Origin: Bacteroidota bacterium
Lineage (GTDB): Bacteria > Bacteroidota > Bacteroidia > Chitinophagales > Chitinophagaceae
Assembly (NCBI GenBank): GCA_024640255.1
Contig: JAHEFI010000013.1
Coordinates: 1-61,727, forward strand
Direction: 5' to 3'
Length of the DNA: 61,727 bases
Shown here: positions 18,247 to 27,895 of the stretch, one piece after another
Numbering within the stretch: the stretch's first letter is position 1
How the letters are laid out: each line of letters opens with the position of its first letter
Notes under the pieces: model-generated
What the model was told of the DNA's origin: nothing
Databases searched by the model: none
The model's input: only the letters and a program-made list of their open reading frames with translations
Position numbers and translations under genes: made by a program

Positions 18247-20868
18247 TTATTCTGTTGGTGTATTAGTTTGATCGTCAATAGCTTGGGCTTCATCGGAAGT
18301 CTGTGCTTCTCCATCAGAAGATGGAAGATTTCCTTCTCCATCAGAAGATGCTGTAGCATCTTCTTCTTCTTCCTCTCCTTGGTCTCCAATAATGGATGTT
18401 GCTGCGATTTCGTCTTCATCATCTAAGCGAATTAACTTAACACCCTGTGTGGCTCTACCCGCTTCACGAATATCAGCAATACTTGTTCTGATAGTTACAC
18501 CTGATTTACAAGTAATCATTAAATCATCAGTGTCTAATACATCCATTAATCCAACTAATGCTCCTGTTTTATCGGTTACATTAATTGTTTTAACACCCTT
18601 ACCACCTCTATTGGTAATACGGTATTCATCAATAGGTGTTCTTTTACCAAAACCTTTTTGACTTACTACCAATATGGTTCTATCCTTATCTTCTCTGCTT
18701 ACACAAACTAAACCAACTACTTCATCTCCATCATCATCCACTTCAATACCTGCCACACCAATAGCTCCTCTACCTGTTGGTCTTACTTTTTCTTCAGGGA
18801 AACGAATCGCTCTACCAGATTTTACAGCCATCATAACTTCGTTGTTACCATCTGTTAATCTAGCTGCTAATAATTCATCTCCTTCATTAATGGTAATTGC
18901 ATTTACACCACTTACTCTTGGACGACTAAATTCTTCCAAGCAAGTTTTCTTGATAATACCTTTCTTAGTACATAAAACGATATAATGATTGTTTACATAA
19001 TCCTTATCATCTAATTTACGTACTTCAATGATTGCTTTTACTTTATCGTCAGGAGGTATTTGAATTAAATTCTGAATAGCTCTACCCTTACTTGTTTTTT
19101 CTCCTTCTGGAATTTCATATACTCTTAACCAGAAACATCTTCCTTTTTCGGTAAAGAATAACATGGTATCATGCGTAGAAGCAATAAATAAATGCTCTAC
19201 ATAATCTTCTTCTCTAGTTTTAGATCCGATAGCCCCTCTTCCACCTCTTTTTTGTTGACGGTATTCAGAAACAGAAGTTCTCTTAATATATCCAAGATGA
19301 GAAATAGTAATCACCACATCTTCTTCTTCAATCAAATCTTCAATACGCATTTCATCCGCTAAATATTGAATTTCTGTTTTACGCTCATCACCAAACTTAT
19401 CTTTAACTTCTAATAATTCGGTTTTAATTAACTCATATCTTAAATGCTCGCTACCTAACAATTCTTTTAAAGAAGCAATTAAGTTCATTAATTGTTGATA
19501 CTCTTCTTTAATCTTTTCGCGCTCCATTCCAGTTAATCTTTGCAATCTTAATTCTAATATTGCTTTTGCTTGGATTTCTGAAATACCCCAGCCTGCAGTA
19601 ATTAAGGCTTCTTTAGCGGCATCTGGATTAGCTGAATTTCTGATTAATCGAATTACTTCATCTAAATGATCTAATGCAATTAAATAACCTTCCAAGATAT
19701 GAGCACGCTCTTCTGCTTTTCTTAATTCAAATTGAGCGCGTCGAATCACCACTTCCATTCTAAATTCAATAAACTCAGAAATTAAGTCTTTTAAATTTAA
19801 AATTCTTGGTCTGCCTTTGCTTAAGGCAACATTATTAATACCATAACTTGTTTGAAGCTCTGTGTATTTATATAATTGGTTAATAATAACCTGAGCTACT
19901 GCATCTTTTCTTAATTCAATAACAATACGAGTTCCTTCACGTTTATTACTTTCGTTATTAACATGAGAAATTCCTTCAATGGTTTTATCATTCACTAATT
20001 GTCCAATTCTATCCGTTAAATTATCACGATTAACTTGATAAGGGATTTCATTAATAACAATTAATTCTCTACCATTCGCTTTGGTTTCAACATTACATTT
20101 TCCTCTTAACACCACTCTTCCTCTACCTGTCATTAAACCCTGTTTTACTCCTTCCATACCAAAGATCACACCACCGGTTGGAAAATCAGGTGCTTTTACA
20201 AATGTGATTAGCTCTTCGATAGTAATATCTCTATTGTTGATATAAGCGATACAACCATCTACTACTTCCCCTAAATTATGTGGAAGCATATTGGTAGCCA
20301 TACCTACAGCAATACCAGAAGATCCATTCACTAATAATTGAGGGATTCTTGTAGGAAGTACACTAGGTTCTGATAAGCTATCGTCAAAGTTTAATTGAAA
20401 ATCGACTGTCTCTTTTTCTAAATCATCCAGCATCGCTTCAGAAATTCTTTGTAAACGAGCTTCAGTATAACGCATTGCAGCTGGTGGATCACCATCCTGG
20501 TTACCAAAGTTACCCTGACCATCAACTAATTTATAACGCATGGTCCAATCCTGTGCCATACGAACCAAAGTGTCATAAATGGCTGTATCACCGTGAGGGT
20601 GAAACTTACCCATTACTTCACCGACAATACGGGCAGATTTCTTATAAGGTTTATTGCTATTGTTACCCAACTCATGCATGGCAAACAAAACACGACGATG
20701 TACTGGTTTAAAACCATCTCTAACATCTGGTAAAGCACGACCTACAATTACCGACATAGAATAGTCGATATACGAGGTTTTCATTTGCTCTTCAATGTTC
20801 ACCCTAATGACACGATCATTATCTTGGGTTTGTTCTGGGCCGATAGAATCATTCAAATTTTCTTCCAT
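18247..20868 (-). CDS. gyrA: DNA gyrase subunit A
   Basis: 873 residues from the ATG at 20868; an open frame extends to 20904, but those 12 residues are unlike GyrA, so I use MEENLND as start. Catalytic Tyr134 in AAMRYTEAR. The quinolone-resistance region reads [10 protein letters not shown], with Thr95 at the E. coli Ser83 position and Asp at the Asp87 position. The GyrA box is [11 protein letters not shown], marking gyrase rather than topoisomerase IV. C-terminal beta-pinwheel, then a very acidic tail of ~45 residues with a 9-residue repeat. gyrB is not in the window. Confidence 0.97.
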   Translation of the reverse strand: MEENLNDSIGPEQTQDNDRVIRVNIEEQMKTSYIDYSMSVIVGRALPDVRDGFKPVHRRVLFAMHELGNNSNKPYKKSARIVGEVMGKFHPHGDTAIYDTLVRMAQDWTMRYKLVDGQGNFGNQDGDPPAAMRYTEARLQRISEAMLDDLEKETVDFQLNFDDSLSEPSVLPTRIPQLLVNGSSGIAVGMATNMLPHNLGEVVDGCIAYINNRDITIEELITFVKAPDFPTGGVIFGMEGVKQGLMTGRGRVVLRGKCNVETKANGRELIVINEIPYQVNRDNLTDRIGQLVNDKTIEGISHVNNESNKREGTRIVIELRKDAVAQVIINQLYKYTELQTSYGINNVALSKGRPRILNLKDLISEFIEFRMEVVIRRAQFELRKAEERAHILEGYLIALDHLDEVIRLIRNSANPDAAKEALITAGWGISEIQAKAILELRLQRLTGMEREKIKEEYQQLMNLIASLKELLGSEHLRYELIKTELLEVKDKFGDERKTEIQYLADEMRIEDLIEEEDVVITISHLGYIKRTSVSEYRQQKRGGRGAIGSKTREEDYVEHLFIASTHDTMLFFTEKGRCFWLRVYEIPEGEKTSKGRAIQNLIQIPPDDKVKAIIEVRKLDDKDYVNNHYIVLCTKKGIIKKTCLEEFSRPRVSGVNAITINEGDELLAARLTDGNNEVMMAVKSGRAIRFPEEKVRPTGRGAIGVAGIEVDDDGDEVVGLVCVSREDKDRTILVVSQKGFGKRTPIDEYRITNRGGKGVKTINVTDKTGALVGLMDVLDTDDLMITCKSGVTIRTSIADIREAGRATQGVKLIRLDDEDEIAATSIIGDQGEEEEEDATASSDGEGNLPSSDGEAQTSDEAQAIDDQTNTPTE
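18306..18350. repeat. In-frame direct repeat in the gyrA tail
   Basis: The 18-bp unit CTTCTCCATCAGAAGATG occurs at 18306-18323 and 18333-18350, period 27 bp (9 codons), encoding the repeated SSDGE segments of the acidic GyrA tail. Confidence 0.85.
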
Positions 20869-20988
20869 AATAGTGGTTTCAATTATCCAAAAACTAAGTC
20901 CCAAAACGGGCCTAGATACGGACGTCTACGAAGATAAGTTTTACCCTATTTTTTGACCTTAATTTTGGGGTATTTTTTGCACCGTTTT

Positions 20989-21008
20989 ATCCACATTTTT
21001 AAGTGGAT
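20989..21008. repeat. Small hairpin between gyrA and rnr
   Basis: ATCCAC / GTGGAT arms around an 8-nt AT loop, without a T-run on the rnr (minus) side. Function unclear; possible rnr 3' end structure. Confidence 0.4.
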
Positions 21009-21043
21009 TTTAGCTTAAATAAGTGATGGATTTTTAATGACTT

Positions 21044-21076
21044 ATACTTGTCAAAAAGGAGGTGAAAAACAAGTAT
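21044..21076. repeat. Hairpin whose loop carries AAGGAGGTGA / its complement
   Basis: Perfect 8-bp stem ATACTTGT / ACAAGTAT (21044-21051 and 21069-21076) with a 17-nt loop. Read on the plus strand the loop is a full Shine-Dalgarno sequence; read on the minus strand, which is the rnr 3' UTR, it is an anti-SD-like TCACCTCCTTTTT. Purpose unknown. Confidence 0.5.
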
Positions 21077-21113
21077 TTTTCAAACAAAAATATGGCAGAT
21101 TTAAGAGTAGGAT

Positions 21114-23084
21114 TTAAACTGCTGGTTCCCATTCAAAATCAATTTGACGCTTATCTAAATTTGCTGCAATGACTTTGATGTTTACCTTATCTCCCATACT
21201 AAATTTTCTTCCAGATCTTCTACCGACTAATGAATAACTAGATTCTACATGTCTAAAATCGTCTAATCTAGACAAACTGGTGATATTGACCAAGCCCTCA
21301 CATTTATGCTCAACAGTTTCTACCCAAAACCCAAAACTGGATACCCCACTAATGACCCCTTCAAATACCTGACCAATATAATCTCGCATAAACTCTACTT
21401 GTTTGTATTTATTGGATGCTCTTTCAGCTTCCATCGCTGCCCTTTCTCTTTCACTACAGTGCACACATTTCTCTTCTAATCCAGCATCATTTATAGGATG
21501 CCCCATTAAAACGCTTTGAACAATTCTATGCACCAACACATCTGGATACCTTCTAATAGGCGAAGTGAAATGACAATAATATTCAAAGCCTAAACCATAA
21601 TGGCCAATATTATTGGTGGTATAAACGGCTTTTGCCATGGTTCTGATACCTAATTGTTCTAAAACATGTTGCTCCGGTTTTCCATGAGCAGCTAACATCA
21701 GATTATTGAAACTATGAGCAATTTTTTCTGGACTACTTAAGTCAAAAGGATAACCATGTGATAAAGCAAAAGATACAAAAGGTGCTAATTTTTCTTCATT
21801 TGGTTGATCATGCACTCTATAAGGAAAAGGTAAAACCTCAGATTTTATTTTAACCTTACCCATTTTTTCTGCTATCAACTGATTCGCTTTTAACATCAAT
21901 TCTTCAATTAATTGATGTGAGGCTTTGCTTTCTTTAACAGTTATTCCTGTTGGCTTTCCTTTCTCGTCAAGGGTAAATCTAACTTCTTGAGAAGAGAAAT
22001 TAATGGCGCCATTTTCAAATCTTTTCTTTCTTAATGCTTGCGTGTAATCAGCTAACCAAAGAATTATTTCTGCATGATCCCCTTGTTTTGTTTCAATAAT
22101 TTCTTGAACTTGTTCATAAGTGAATCTTCTATCAGAATAGATAATCGTTTTGCCGTACCAAGTATTAACAACTTTATTAGAGGCATCCAACTCAAAGCAA
22201 GCTGAAAAGGTTAATTTTTCTTCATGTGGCCTCAAAGAACATAATTCATTGGAGATTTTTTCAGGCAACATGGGATATACTCTGTCTGGCAAATAAACAG
22301 ATGTAGCCCTATCATAAGCTTCCTGATCGACAGCAGTTCCTGGTTGAACATAATGAGAAACATCTGCTATATGTACGCCAATTTCGGTGTTCCCATTAGG
22401 TAATTTTTGAAAAGAAATGGCATCATCAAAATCCTTAGCATCCACAGGGTCAATAGTAAAAGTTAATACCTTACGATAATCTTTCCTTGTTGCAATTTCT
22501 TCTGGTGTTAAATCAGAAGTCAATTTATTAGCAAAATCCATTACTTCCTTACTAAACTGTAAATTAAAGCCTGCCTCTGCTACAATAGATTTCATAGCCT
22601 GGTCATTCTCTTGTTCAGGAGTGAAAATTTCTAATACTTCTCCTTCAGGTTTTTTACTGGCTTTATCCCAAGTAGTTAATTGAACAATGACCCTATCTTT
22701 ATCTTTAGCACCATTTAATTTATTCAACGGGATATAAATATCCGGCATAGGTGTTATGGTATTAGGAATAAAAAAAGCATGTCTTTCGCTTACTTGCATC
22801 ACACCTGAAAATGACACCTGCTTTCTTTTAACCACTTCTAAGATCTTACCTTCTTTTTTACCTGTACCTTGTCTAATCTTAGTGATTTTTACTTTTACCT
22901 CATCCCCTTTCAATGCTGTATTAAAATCTGTAGGAAAAACAAGTATATCGTTTTCCATATTAGGAACCATCACAAAACCCATACCCGATTTAGCAATATC
23001 TAAAACTCCTTGATAGGTGGCTGCTAAATTGGTTTGTTTAGTAGTTGGTTTTTTATGTCTAGTGCTTTTCTCTTTCTTTCCCAT
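21114..23084 (-). CDS. rnr: Ribonuclease R
   Basis: 656 residues. RNase II-type catalytic core: TIDPVDAKDFDDAISF with the metal-binding Asp cluster, HIADVSHYVQPGTAVD, the LPDRVYPMLPEKISNELCSLRP stretch (cut here by reading only its ends LPDRVYP...CSLRP) and HFTSPIRRYPD, then a C-terminal S1 domain (~residues 570-652). It degrades structured RNA 3' to 5'. Shorter than E. coli RNase R (~813) but normal for Bacteroidota. The ATG lies inside the lpxK coding region (26-nt overlap), so it is translated from the five-gene DUF3822-rsmD-fau-lpxK-rnr operon. Confidence 0.93.
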   Translation of the reverse strand: MGKKEKSTRHKKPTTKQTNLAATYQGVLDIAKSGMGFVMVPNMENDILVFPTDFNTALKGDEVKVKITKIRQGTGKKEGKILEVVKRKQVSFSGVMQVSERHAFFIPNTITPMPDIYIPLNKLNGAKDKDRVIVQLTTWDKASKKPEGEVLEIFTPEQENDQAMKSIVAEAGFNLQFSKEVMDFANKLTSDLTPEEIATRKDYRKVLTFTIDPVDAKDFDDAISFQKLPNGNTEIGVHIADVSHYVQPGTAVDQEAYDRATSVYLPDRVYPMLPEKISNELCSLRPHEEKLTFSACFELDASNKVVNTWYGKTIIYSDRRFTYEQVQEIIETKQGDHAEIILWLADYTQALRKKRFENGAINFSSQEVRFTLDEKGKPTGITVKESKASHQLIEELMLKANQLIAEKMGKVKIKSEVLPFPYRVHDQPNEEKLAPFVSFALSHGYPFDLSSPEKIAHSFNNLMLAAHGKPEQHVLEQLGIRTMAKAVYTTNNIGHYGLGFEYYCHFTSPIRRYPDVLVHRIVQSVLMGHPINDAGLEEKCVHCSERERAAMEAERASNKYKQVEFMRDYIGQVFEGVISGVSSFGFWVETVEHKCEGLVNITSLSRLDDFRHVESSYSLVGRRSGRKFSMGDKVNIKVIAANLDKRQIDFEWEPAV

Positions 23085-24162
23085 TGTTGTTTGTATAAAA
23101 TTGTGCTACGTAATCAATCACTAATTGATTGAAATTGGACTCAGCATCAAATAAAAAAATGGGTTTTATAGGTAAAACATATAAAGGTATATCATGCAAT
23201 TCCTCCGTATATTTTACTAATCTAACGGCATCTTTTTCCGTTGTTAAAATTAATTTGCTTTTGGCTTGAATTTCTTCAAATTTTTCTTTGATCTCTTTTA
23301 AATCTTCAATAGAGAAGATATGATGATCACTATAAGATAATTGATAATAAGTATGCGTGTGTTCGTGTAAATAGTTTTTTAAAGGCATCGGATTCGCAAT
23401 ACCGCATACCAATAAAACCTCATCTCTCATAGTTAGTACCCATTGATCAGAAGGATGGTAAATATGATAAGGCGTTTCGTAATCTATAGCAGTAAAAAAT
23501 ATACTCTGATGTTGTTCAGGATATAGTTTATCAATAATTTCCTGCCTTTCTTGTTCTGACAAATCTTTTGGGCACTTAGTAACTACTATTATATTGGCTC
23601 TTTTAGCAGACTTTCTTTCGTCTCTTAAATCACCAGTTGGAATGAAAAAATCATCCGTATATAAATTGTTGTAATCAGTTAGTAAGATATTAAATCCAGC
23701 AACAATTTCACGGTGTTGATAAGCATCATCTAAAATGATTGCTTGTAAATTGGGCACATCTTGAATTAATTGAGGAATGGCTTCTATTCTCCTTTCACCC
23801 ACAGCCACGGCAACATTTGGGTATTTAATATGAAACTGCATGGGTTCATCTCCAATTTCTAATGCTGTAGTTTGTGCATTAGCTAAAGCATACCCTTTGG
23901 TTTTTCTTTTATACCCTCTACTCAAAGTGGCCATTTTATATTCATCGGCTAAAATGGAAAGTAAATGTTCAACCATTGGTGATTTACCCGTTCCTCCCAT
24001 GGATAAATTGCCAATACAAATTAAGGGTACATTAAACTTAACAGATTTTAGATACTGCTTATTAAACATCCAATTTCTGCAAGACACTATCCAACCATAT
24101 AAAACGGCAAAGGGTAAAAGTAAAACTCGAAAAGATTTTAAAAAAAGGTTGTTAAAATTCAT
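23059..24162 (-). CDS. lpxK: Tetraacyldisaccharide 4'-kinase (LpxK)
   Basis: 367 residues from the ATG at 24162; an upstream open frame to 24204 adds 14 unconserved residues. MNFNNLFLKSFRVLLLPFAVLYGW gives the N-terminal membrane helix (residues ~8-28). Then CIGNLSMGGTGKSPMVEHLL with the P-loop, ILDDAYQHR, and TGDLRDER typical of LpxK. It phosphorylates the lipid A precursor at 4', so the organism makes LPS. Start overlaps the fau stop by 11 nt, which supports translational coupling and the chosen start. Confidence 0.93.
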   Translation of the reverse strand: MNFNNLFLKSFRVLLLPFAVLYGWIVSCRNWMFNKQYLKSVKFNVPLICIGNLSMGGTGKSPMVEHLLSILADEYKMATLSRGYKRKTKGYALANAQTTALEIGDEPMQFHIKYPNVAVAVGERRIEAIPQLIQDVPNLQAIILDDAYQHREIVAGFNILLTDYNNLYTDDFFIPTGDLRDERKSAKRANIIVVTKCPKDLSEQERQEIIDKLYPEQHQSIFFTAIDYETPYHIYHPSDQWVLTMRDEVLLVCGIANPMPLKNYLHEHTHTYYQLSYSDHHIFSIEDLKEIKEKFEEIQAKSKLILTTEKDAVRLVKYTEELHDIPLYVLPIKPIFLFDAESNFNQLVIDYVAQFYTNNNGKEREKH

Positions 24163-24715
24163 AAATGTTCCAAGGCGTAATGCAATGAGACAAAGGTACA
24201 TCAAATTGATGGGTATCTTCTATATTAGCAATAGGTTCAAAATAAGATATACCAATTCTTTTAACTGGTTGATCCAAACGGGCAAAATAACGATCATAAT
24301 AGCCTTTTCCATATCCAATTCGATGACCATTAGGATCAAACCCTATTAGAGGAACCAAGAATGTATCTAGTTCATCTGGTTGAATAGGTTTAAGGGGCAA
24401 GGGTTCGTGGATCCCCCATTTATTCATCGACAACTCTTCAGATGCTTGATAAAATTCCATTGAAAAGTCTTGTTCATTGATTATCGGATAAGCTACTGTT
24501 AATGATGGTATAAAAAATTGCAAGTATTTAACCAATAATAAAGAATTAGGTTCTGCCTGATTTTCTGAAGGGTAAAAACTCCCCAAAACATGGGTAGTTG
24601 ACCAATCCATTTTTTGTAATTGGATTAATAATAAATCATCCAATTTAATACAATCAGCTTCTGTGAGTGCTTGTCTTTTAGTAAGTAATTCTTTTCGAGC
24701 AGCTGATTTTAACAT
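24152..24715 (-). CDS. fau: 5-formyltetrahydrofolate cyclo-ligase
   Basis: 187 residues. The N-terminal LKSAARKELLTKRQAL and the C-terminal GFDPNGHRIGYGKGYYDRYF motif identify the MTHFS/YgfA family; the Gly-rich GYGKGYYDR is the ATP/folate site. It converts 5-formyl-THF to 5,10-methenyl-THF with ATP. Third gene of the DUF3822-rsmD-fau-lpxK-rnr unit; 23 nt after rsmD. Confidence 0.92.
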   Translation of the reverse strand: MLKSAARKELLTKRQALTEADCIKLDDLLLIQLQKMDWSTTHVLGSFYPSENQAEPNSLLLVKYLQFFIPSLTVAYPIINEQDFSMEFYQASEELSMNKWGIHEPLPLKPIQPDELDTFLVPLIGFDPNGHRIGYGKGYYDRYFARLDQPVKRIGISYFEPIANIEDTHQFDVPLSHCITPWNIYEF

Positions 24716-24738
24716 AGTTCAATTTACAATATTTTTAA

Positions 24739-25281
24739 TTATTCCATACATTGGAAAAAACTAAAAATAGTAGACCCGTAATTTCTTGAAAATTGGAAAC
24801 CTTCAAATTTCTCATAATTATTTCTTGGAGTATGCTCTAATACAAAGAACCCTTCAGGTGCAATTAATTTTCTTTGAACAATGATTTTGGGTAAATCATC
24901 AATGGTATTTAATGCATAGGGAGGCCCCGCAAAAATGACATCGTATTGATTAGAACAAGTATTTAAAAACTGGAAGACATCCATTCTTAATAATTGAACA
25001 TGCTCAATTTTTAACAACTCTACATTCTTTTTGATAAAATCTGCCATTGCCCCGTCCTTCTCTACAATGGTTAAATTGGAAGCACCTCTAGAAGCTAACT
25101 CATAACTTATACAACCTGTTCCTCCAAACAAATCCAATGTATTGGCATCTTCAATAGAAACTCTTGTGTGTAAAATATTAAATAGGCCTTCTTTTGCTAT
25201 ATCCGTAGTAGGTCTGGTATAGGGCATATTAGTGGGTGGATGTATACGACGACCACCATATTTTCCAGATATAATTCTCAT
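24739..25281 (-). CDS. rsmD: RsmD-type 16S rRNA (guanine-N2) methyltransferase with altered catalytic motif
   Basis: 180 residues. The RsmD start MRIISGKYGGRRIHPP and TRPTTDIAKEGLFNIL, the SAM-binding LDLFGGTG (residues 49-56), and VEKD at ~75. Motif IV, normally DPPY, reads GPPY at residues 119-122 (codons GGG CCT CCC TAT). In N-methyltransferases the first residue (D/N/S) contacts the target amino group, so Gly is odd. All other features are intact. The family modifies G966 of 16S rRNA. It starts at the base after the DUF3822 stop codon. Confidence 0.88.
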   Translation of the reverse strand: MRIISGKYGGRRIHPPTNMPYTRPTTDIAKEGLFNILHTRVSIEDANTLDLFGGTGCISYELASRGASNLTIVEKDGAMADFIKKNVELLKIEHVQLLRMDVFQFLNTCSNQYDVIFAGPPYALNTIDDLPKIIVQRKLIAPEGFFVLEHTPRNNYEKFEGFQFSRNYGSTIFSFFQCME

Positions 25282-26100
25282 TTAAAAAATAAAATAAGTG
25301 GCAAATTGATGATGAGGGTATTCTTCATGCAAAGCTTTCCCAACCCCTTCTTCAGATGCTTGCTCAACAACCGCTTCATTAAAATAAGTACCTAACTCAA
25401 TTACCCAATGATTATTTTCAGCATGATATCCTCTTAAAAATAAACTTTCATTATTTGGATTAATTTGAAGATGCTTACATGCACTTAATACATTATATAC
25501 ATTTTGTGCTTCTTCTGATTCTTCAAAATATTTCAGAAACTGAACGCCTTCTTGATTTCGTATTAACAAGATATAAAACGATTCAAAGAAATAAAGATGA
25601 ACTCCGTTTTGATGAGCATAATTCAACATGGCATTTGCGTAATGAGACCATTTGCCTGTAGGGAAAGACCTTGTTAAAAGTGTTTGATAGATATCAGGTA
25701 TAGTTGATACCAATACTTTTTGTTGATCTATATTAGTCACTAATAATTCTTGGTCTGGTTGCTGTCCAAAAACTATATTTAATTCATTTTGGTAAATGGT
25801 ATTGTCTTTTACATTTTGTTGTTTACTAATTAATACCCTAGAATTATTCATTACAAAATGTACATTATTATATACCGAATGCATCAATTTAGAATTATTT
25901 TGTAAGTAGGCTAATAATTGAGTAAATCCATTTACTTCATTACCACTTACAAAAGATTCAAAAGCTATATAATGATTAGACAAAAGATGTTTAACCGCAA
26001 AATGAATAGATTGATGATCTACAATAATGTATAAATCTTCTACTTTATGATTTGCTGTACTTTCTTGAGTACCGTAAATACCAATTTTCTTCTTTGCCAT
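25282..26100 (-). CDS. DUF3822 family protein
   Basis: 272 residues. Recognised as DUF3822 from its Bacteroidota-specific position directly before rsmD and from its sequence (IIVDHQSIHFAVKHL near the N-terminus, HLYFFESFYILLIRN centrally, and a LFLRGYH segment). The fold may be actin/hexokinase-like, as for related DUFs, but no nucleotide motif is clear to me. First gene of the five-gene operon. Function unknown. Divergent from the MATE gene across 76 bp. Confidence 0.75.
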   Translation of the reverse strand: MAKKKIGIYGTQESTANHKVEDLYIIVDHQSIHFAVKHLLSNHYIAFESFVSGNEVNGFTQLLAYLQNNSKLMHSVYNNVHFVMNNSRVLISKQQNVKDNTIYQNELNIVFGQQPDQELLVTNIDQQKVLVSTIPDIYQTLLTRSFPTGKWSHYANAMLNYAHQNGVHLYFFESFYILLIRNQEGVQFLKYFEESEEAQNVYNVLSACKHLQINPNNESLFLRGYHAENNHWVIELGTYFNEAVVEQASEEGVGKALHEEYPHHQFATYFIF

Positions 26101-26159
26101 GGTGTAAAATCTTATGCAATGATATAAAAAAAGAGGCAGTTCTTTACTAAAACTAATTG

Positions 26160-26167
26160 TAGATTTG
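26160..26167 (+). promoter_or_regulatory. -7 box TAGATTTG of the MATE gene
   Basis: Perfect TAnnTTTG, 9 nt before the ATG at 26177, giving at most a ~5-nt leader. Confidence 0.55.
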
Positions 26168-26176
26168 TAAATATAT

Positions 26177-27535
26177 ATGAGTCATTCAGCTTCCACCCCA
26201 TCTTTGCAGGTTAATATTAGCAGCAAACAAATACTTGCTATTTCTTTGCCGATAGCCTTAGCCATCATGGTGCCGCAAGTGAACTTCGTTATTAATAATG
26301 TTTTTCTCGGGGCGCTAAGCAAAAAAGCATTGGCCATTGGAGGTATTACAGGTGTATACTATCTCATCTTTGGTGTAATGGGACAAGGCCTAAACAATGG
26401 TTTACAAGCCTTGATTTCTAGAAGAGCCGGAGAAAATCGAGTGGATGAAATAGGCATATTATTCTCACAGGGGGTTATCATTTCTTTGTTTTTATCCATC
26501 TTTGGAATAAGCTTTACCTATTTAATTGCACCAAGTATTTTTCATGCTTTATTACAAGACGCAGATAGGGCTAATACTGTAATTGAATTTCTGAAAATAC
26601 GCATTTGGGGTATACCCTTTTTGTTTATTTATCAAATGAGAAATGCCTTATTAGTTGGAACCAATCAAAGTAAATTTTTAATTATTGGAACTGCAACAGA
26701 AGCCATATTCAATATTTTCTTTGACTACTCATTAATATTTGGTCATTTTGGCTTCAGTGCATTAGGTATTAATGGCGCTGCCTATGCATCAATTATAGCG
26801 GAAGCTATGGGCTTACTGGTGATTTATTTAGTAATACATTACCAAAAAATTGGAGAACGATTTGAGCTATTTAAGCGTTTTAGCGTTAAGACAGATTATA
26901 TTCAATTAATACTATCTCAATCCATGCCTATTATCGCTCAGTATATGATTAGTATAATTAGCTGGGAATTCTTCTATATATTAATTGAGCACAGAGGAGA
27001 ACAATCTTTAGCTGTTTCCAATTCTATGAGAAATATTTTTGGCTTTTTTGGAAGTTTTACCTGGGCATTTGCTGCCACTTCTAACACGATGGTAAGTAAT
27101 ATCATTGGTCAAGAAATGCAAGAAAAAGTAATTCCATTAATTGTAAAAATAATGAAATGGAGTTTAGGATTCGCCGTAATGGTTTTTATATTGTTAAATG
27201 TATTTGCACATCAATTCCTTTCCATTTATGGACAAGGAGAAGATTTTATGCAAGAAGGTATACCGGTATTAAGAGTGGTTTCTGTAGCATTGTTATTTAT
27301 GTCAATCGCCACAGTATGGCTAAATGCTGTTACTGGCACTGGTCAATCAAAAATTAATCTATTGATTGAATTTATTGCTATCATTATATACATCACTTAT
27401 AGTTATACAACTATTGAATATTTACAACTACCCATCACTATTGGGTGGATGTGTGAAATTATTTATTGGATAAGTCTATTAATACCTTCTTATTGGTATA
27501 TCAAATCAATGAGATGGAAGGGAGTAAAAATTTAA
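26177..27535 (+). CDS. MATE family efflux transporter
   Basis: 452 residues, about 12 hydrophobic segments in two related halves. The N-terminal ISLPIALAIMVPQVNFVINNVFLG and GQGLNNGLQALISRRAGEN, with the second-half equivalent around ATSNTMVSNIIGQEMQEK, match the NorM/DinF-like MATE fold. It exports organic cations or other compounds using an Na+ or H+ gradient; substrate unknown. Single gene; its stop is 2 bp from the convergent folB stop. Confidence 0.9.
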   Translation: MSHSASTPSLQVNISSKQILAISLPIALAIMVPQVNFVINNVFLGALSKKALAIGGITGVYYLIFGVMGQGLNNGLQALISRRAGENRVDEIGILFSQGVIISLFLSIFGISFTYLIAPSIFHALLQDADRANTVIEFLKIRIWGIPFLFIYQMRNALLVGTNQSKFLIIGTATEAIFNIFFDYSLIFGHFGFSALGINGAAYASIIAEAMGLLVIYLVIHYQKIGERFELFKRFSVKTDYIQLILSQSMPIIAQYMISIISWEFFYILIEHRGEQSLAVSNSMRNIFGFFGSFTWAFAATSNTMVSNIIGQEMQEKVIPLIVKIMKWSLGFAVMVFILLNVFAHQFLSIYGQGEDFMQEGIPVLRVVSVALLFMSIATVWLNAVTGTGQSKINLLIEFIAIIIYITYSYTTIEYLQLPITIGWMCEIIYWISLLIPSYWYIKSMRWKGVKI

Positions 27536-27537
27536 AA

Positions 27538-27891
27538 CTATTTTCTAGCTTTTTCAATAGAAACTGAAGTAGCTCCTTCAAAATAAGGGATATATAATTT
27601 TTGCTTTGTGATTTTCACAAAAACCTTATCAGCCATTGAATGATCAGATAGAATTTGCGAAGCAATTTTATCAACTAATGTTTCTAATAAAGGCGTGGGC
27701 ACATCCATAATAGATTGCACCTTCTTATATACCTGAACATAATCAATAGTTTGATCTAGTTGTTCTACTCTTTTTACGGGAGGAGTGAAATCAATAACAA
27801 TATCTAAATGAAAACTATTCCCAATTTTCTTTTCGGCTTCATACACACCATGAAAACCAAAAAATTCCAAATCAGTTAAATAGATTTTCAT
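27538..27891 (-). CDS. folB: Dihydroneopterin aldolase
   Basis: 117 residues from the ATG at 27891, the usual length; the 13 residues of open frame upstream overlap trxB and are discarded. MKIYLTDLEFFGFHGVYEAEKKIGN carries the FolB signature with FHG and the catalytic Glu; YVQVYKKVQ and LLETLVDKIA follow. It makes 6-hydroxymethyl-dihydropterin for folate. It starts 4 nt after the trxB stop, so the two are co-transcribed. Confidence 0.92.
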   Translation of the reverse strand: MKIYLTDLEFFGFHGVYEAEKKIGNSFHLDIVIDFTPPVKRVEQLDQTIDYVQVYKKVQSIMDVPTPLLETLVDKIASQILSDHSMADKVFVKITKQKLYIPYFEGATSVSIEKARK

Positions 27892-27895
27892 GATA

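Noticed and set aside
21092..21172. 26-codon plus-strand ORF (MADLRVGF...) after the SD-like loop
   Set aside because: It is antisense to the rnr 3' end, and the SD-like sequence is about 26 nt from the ATG, too far for use.
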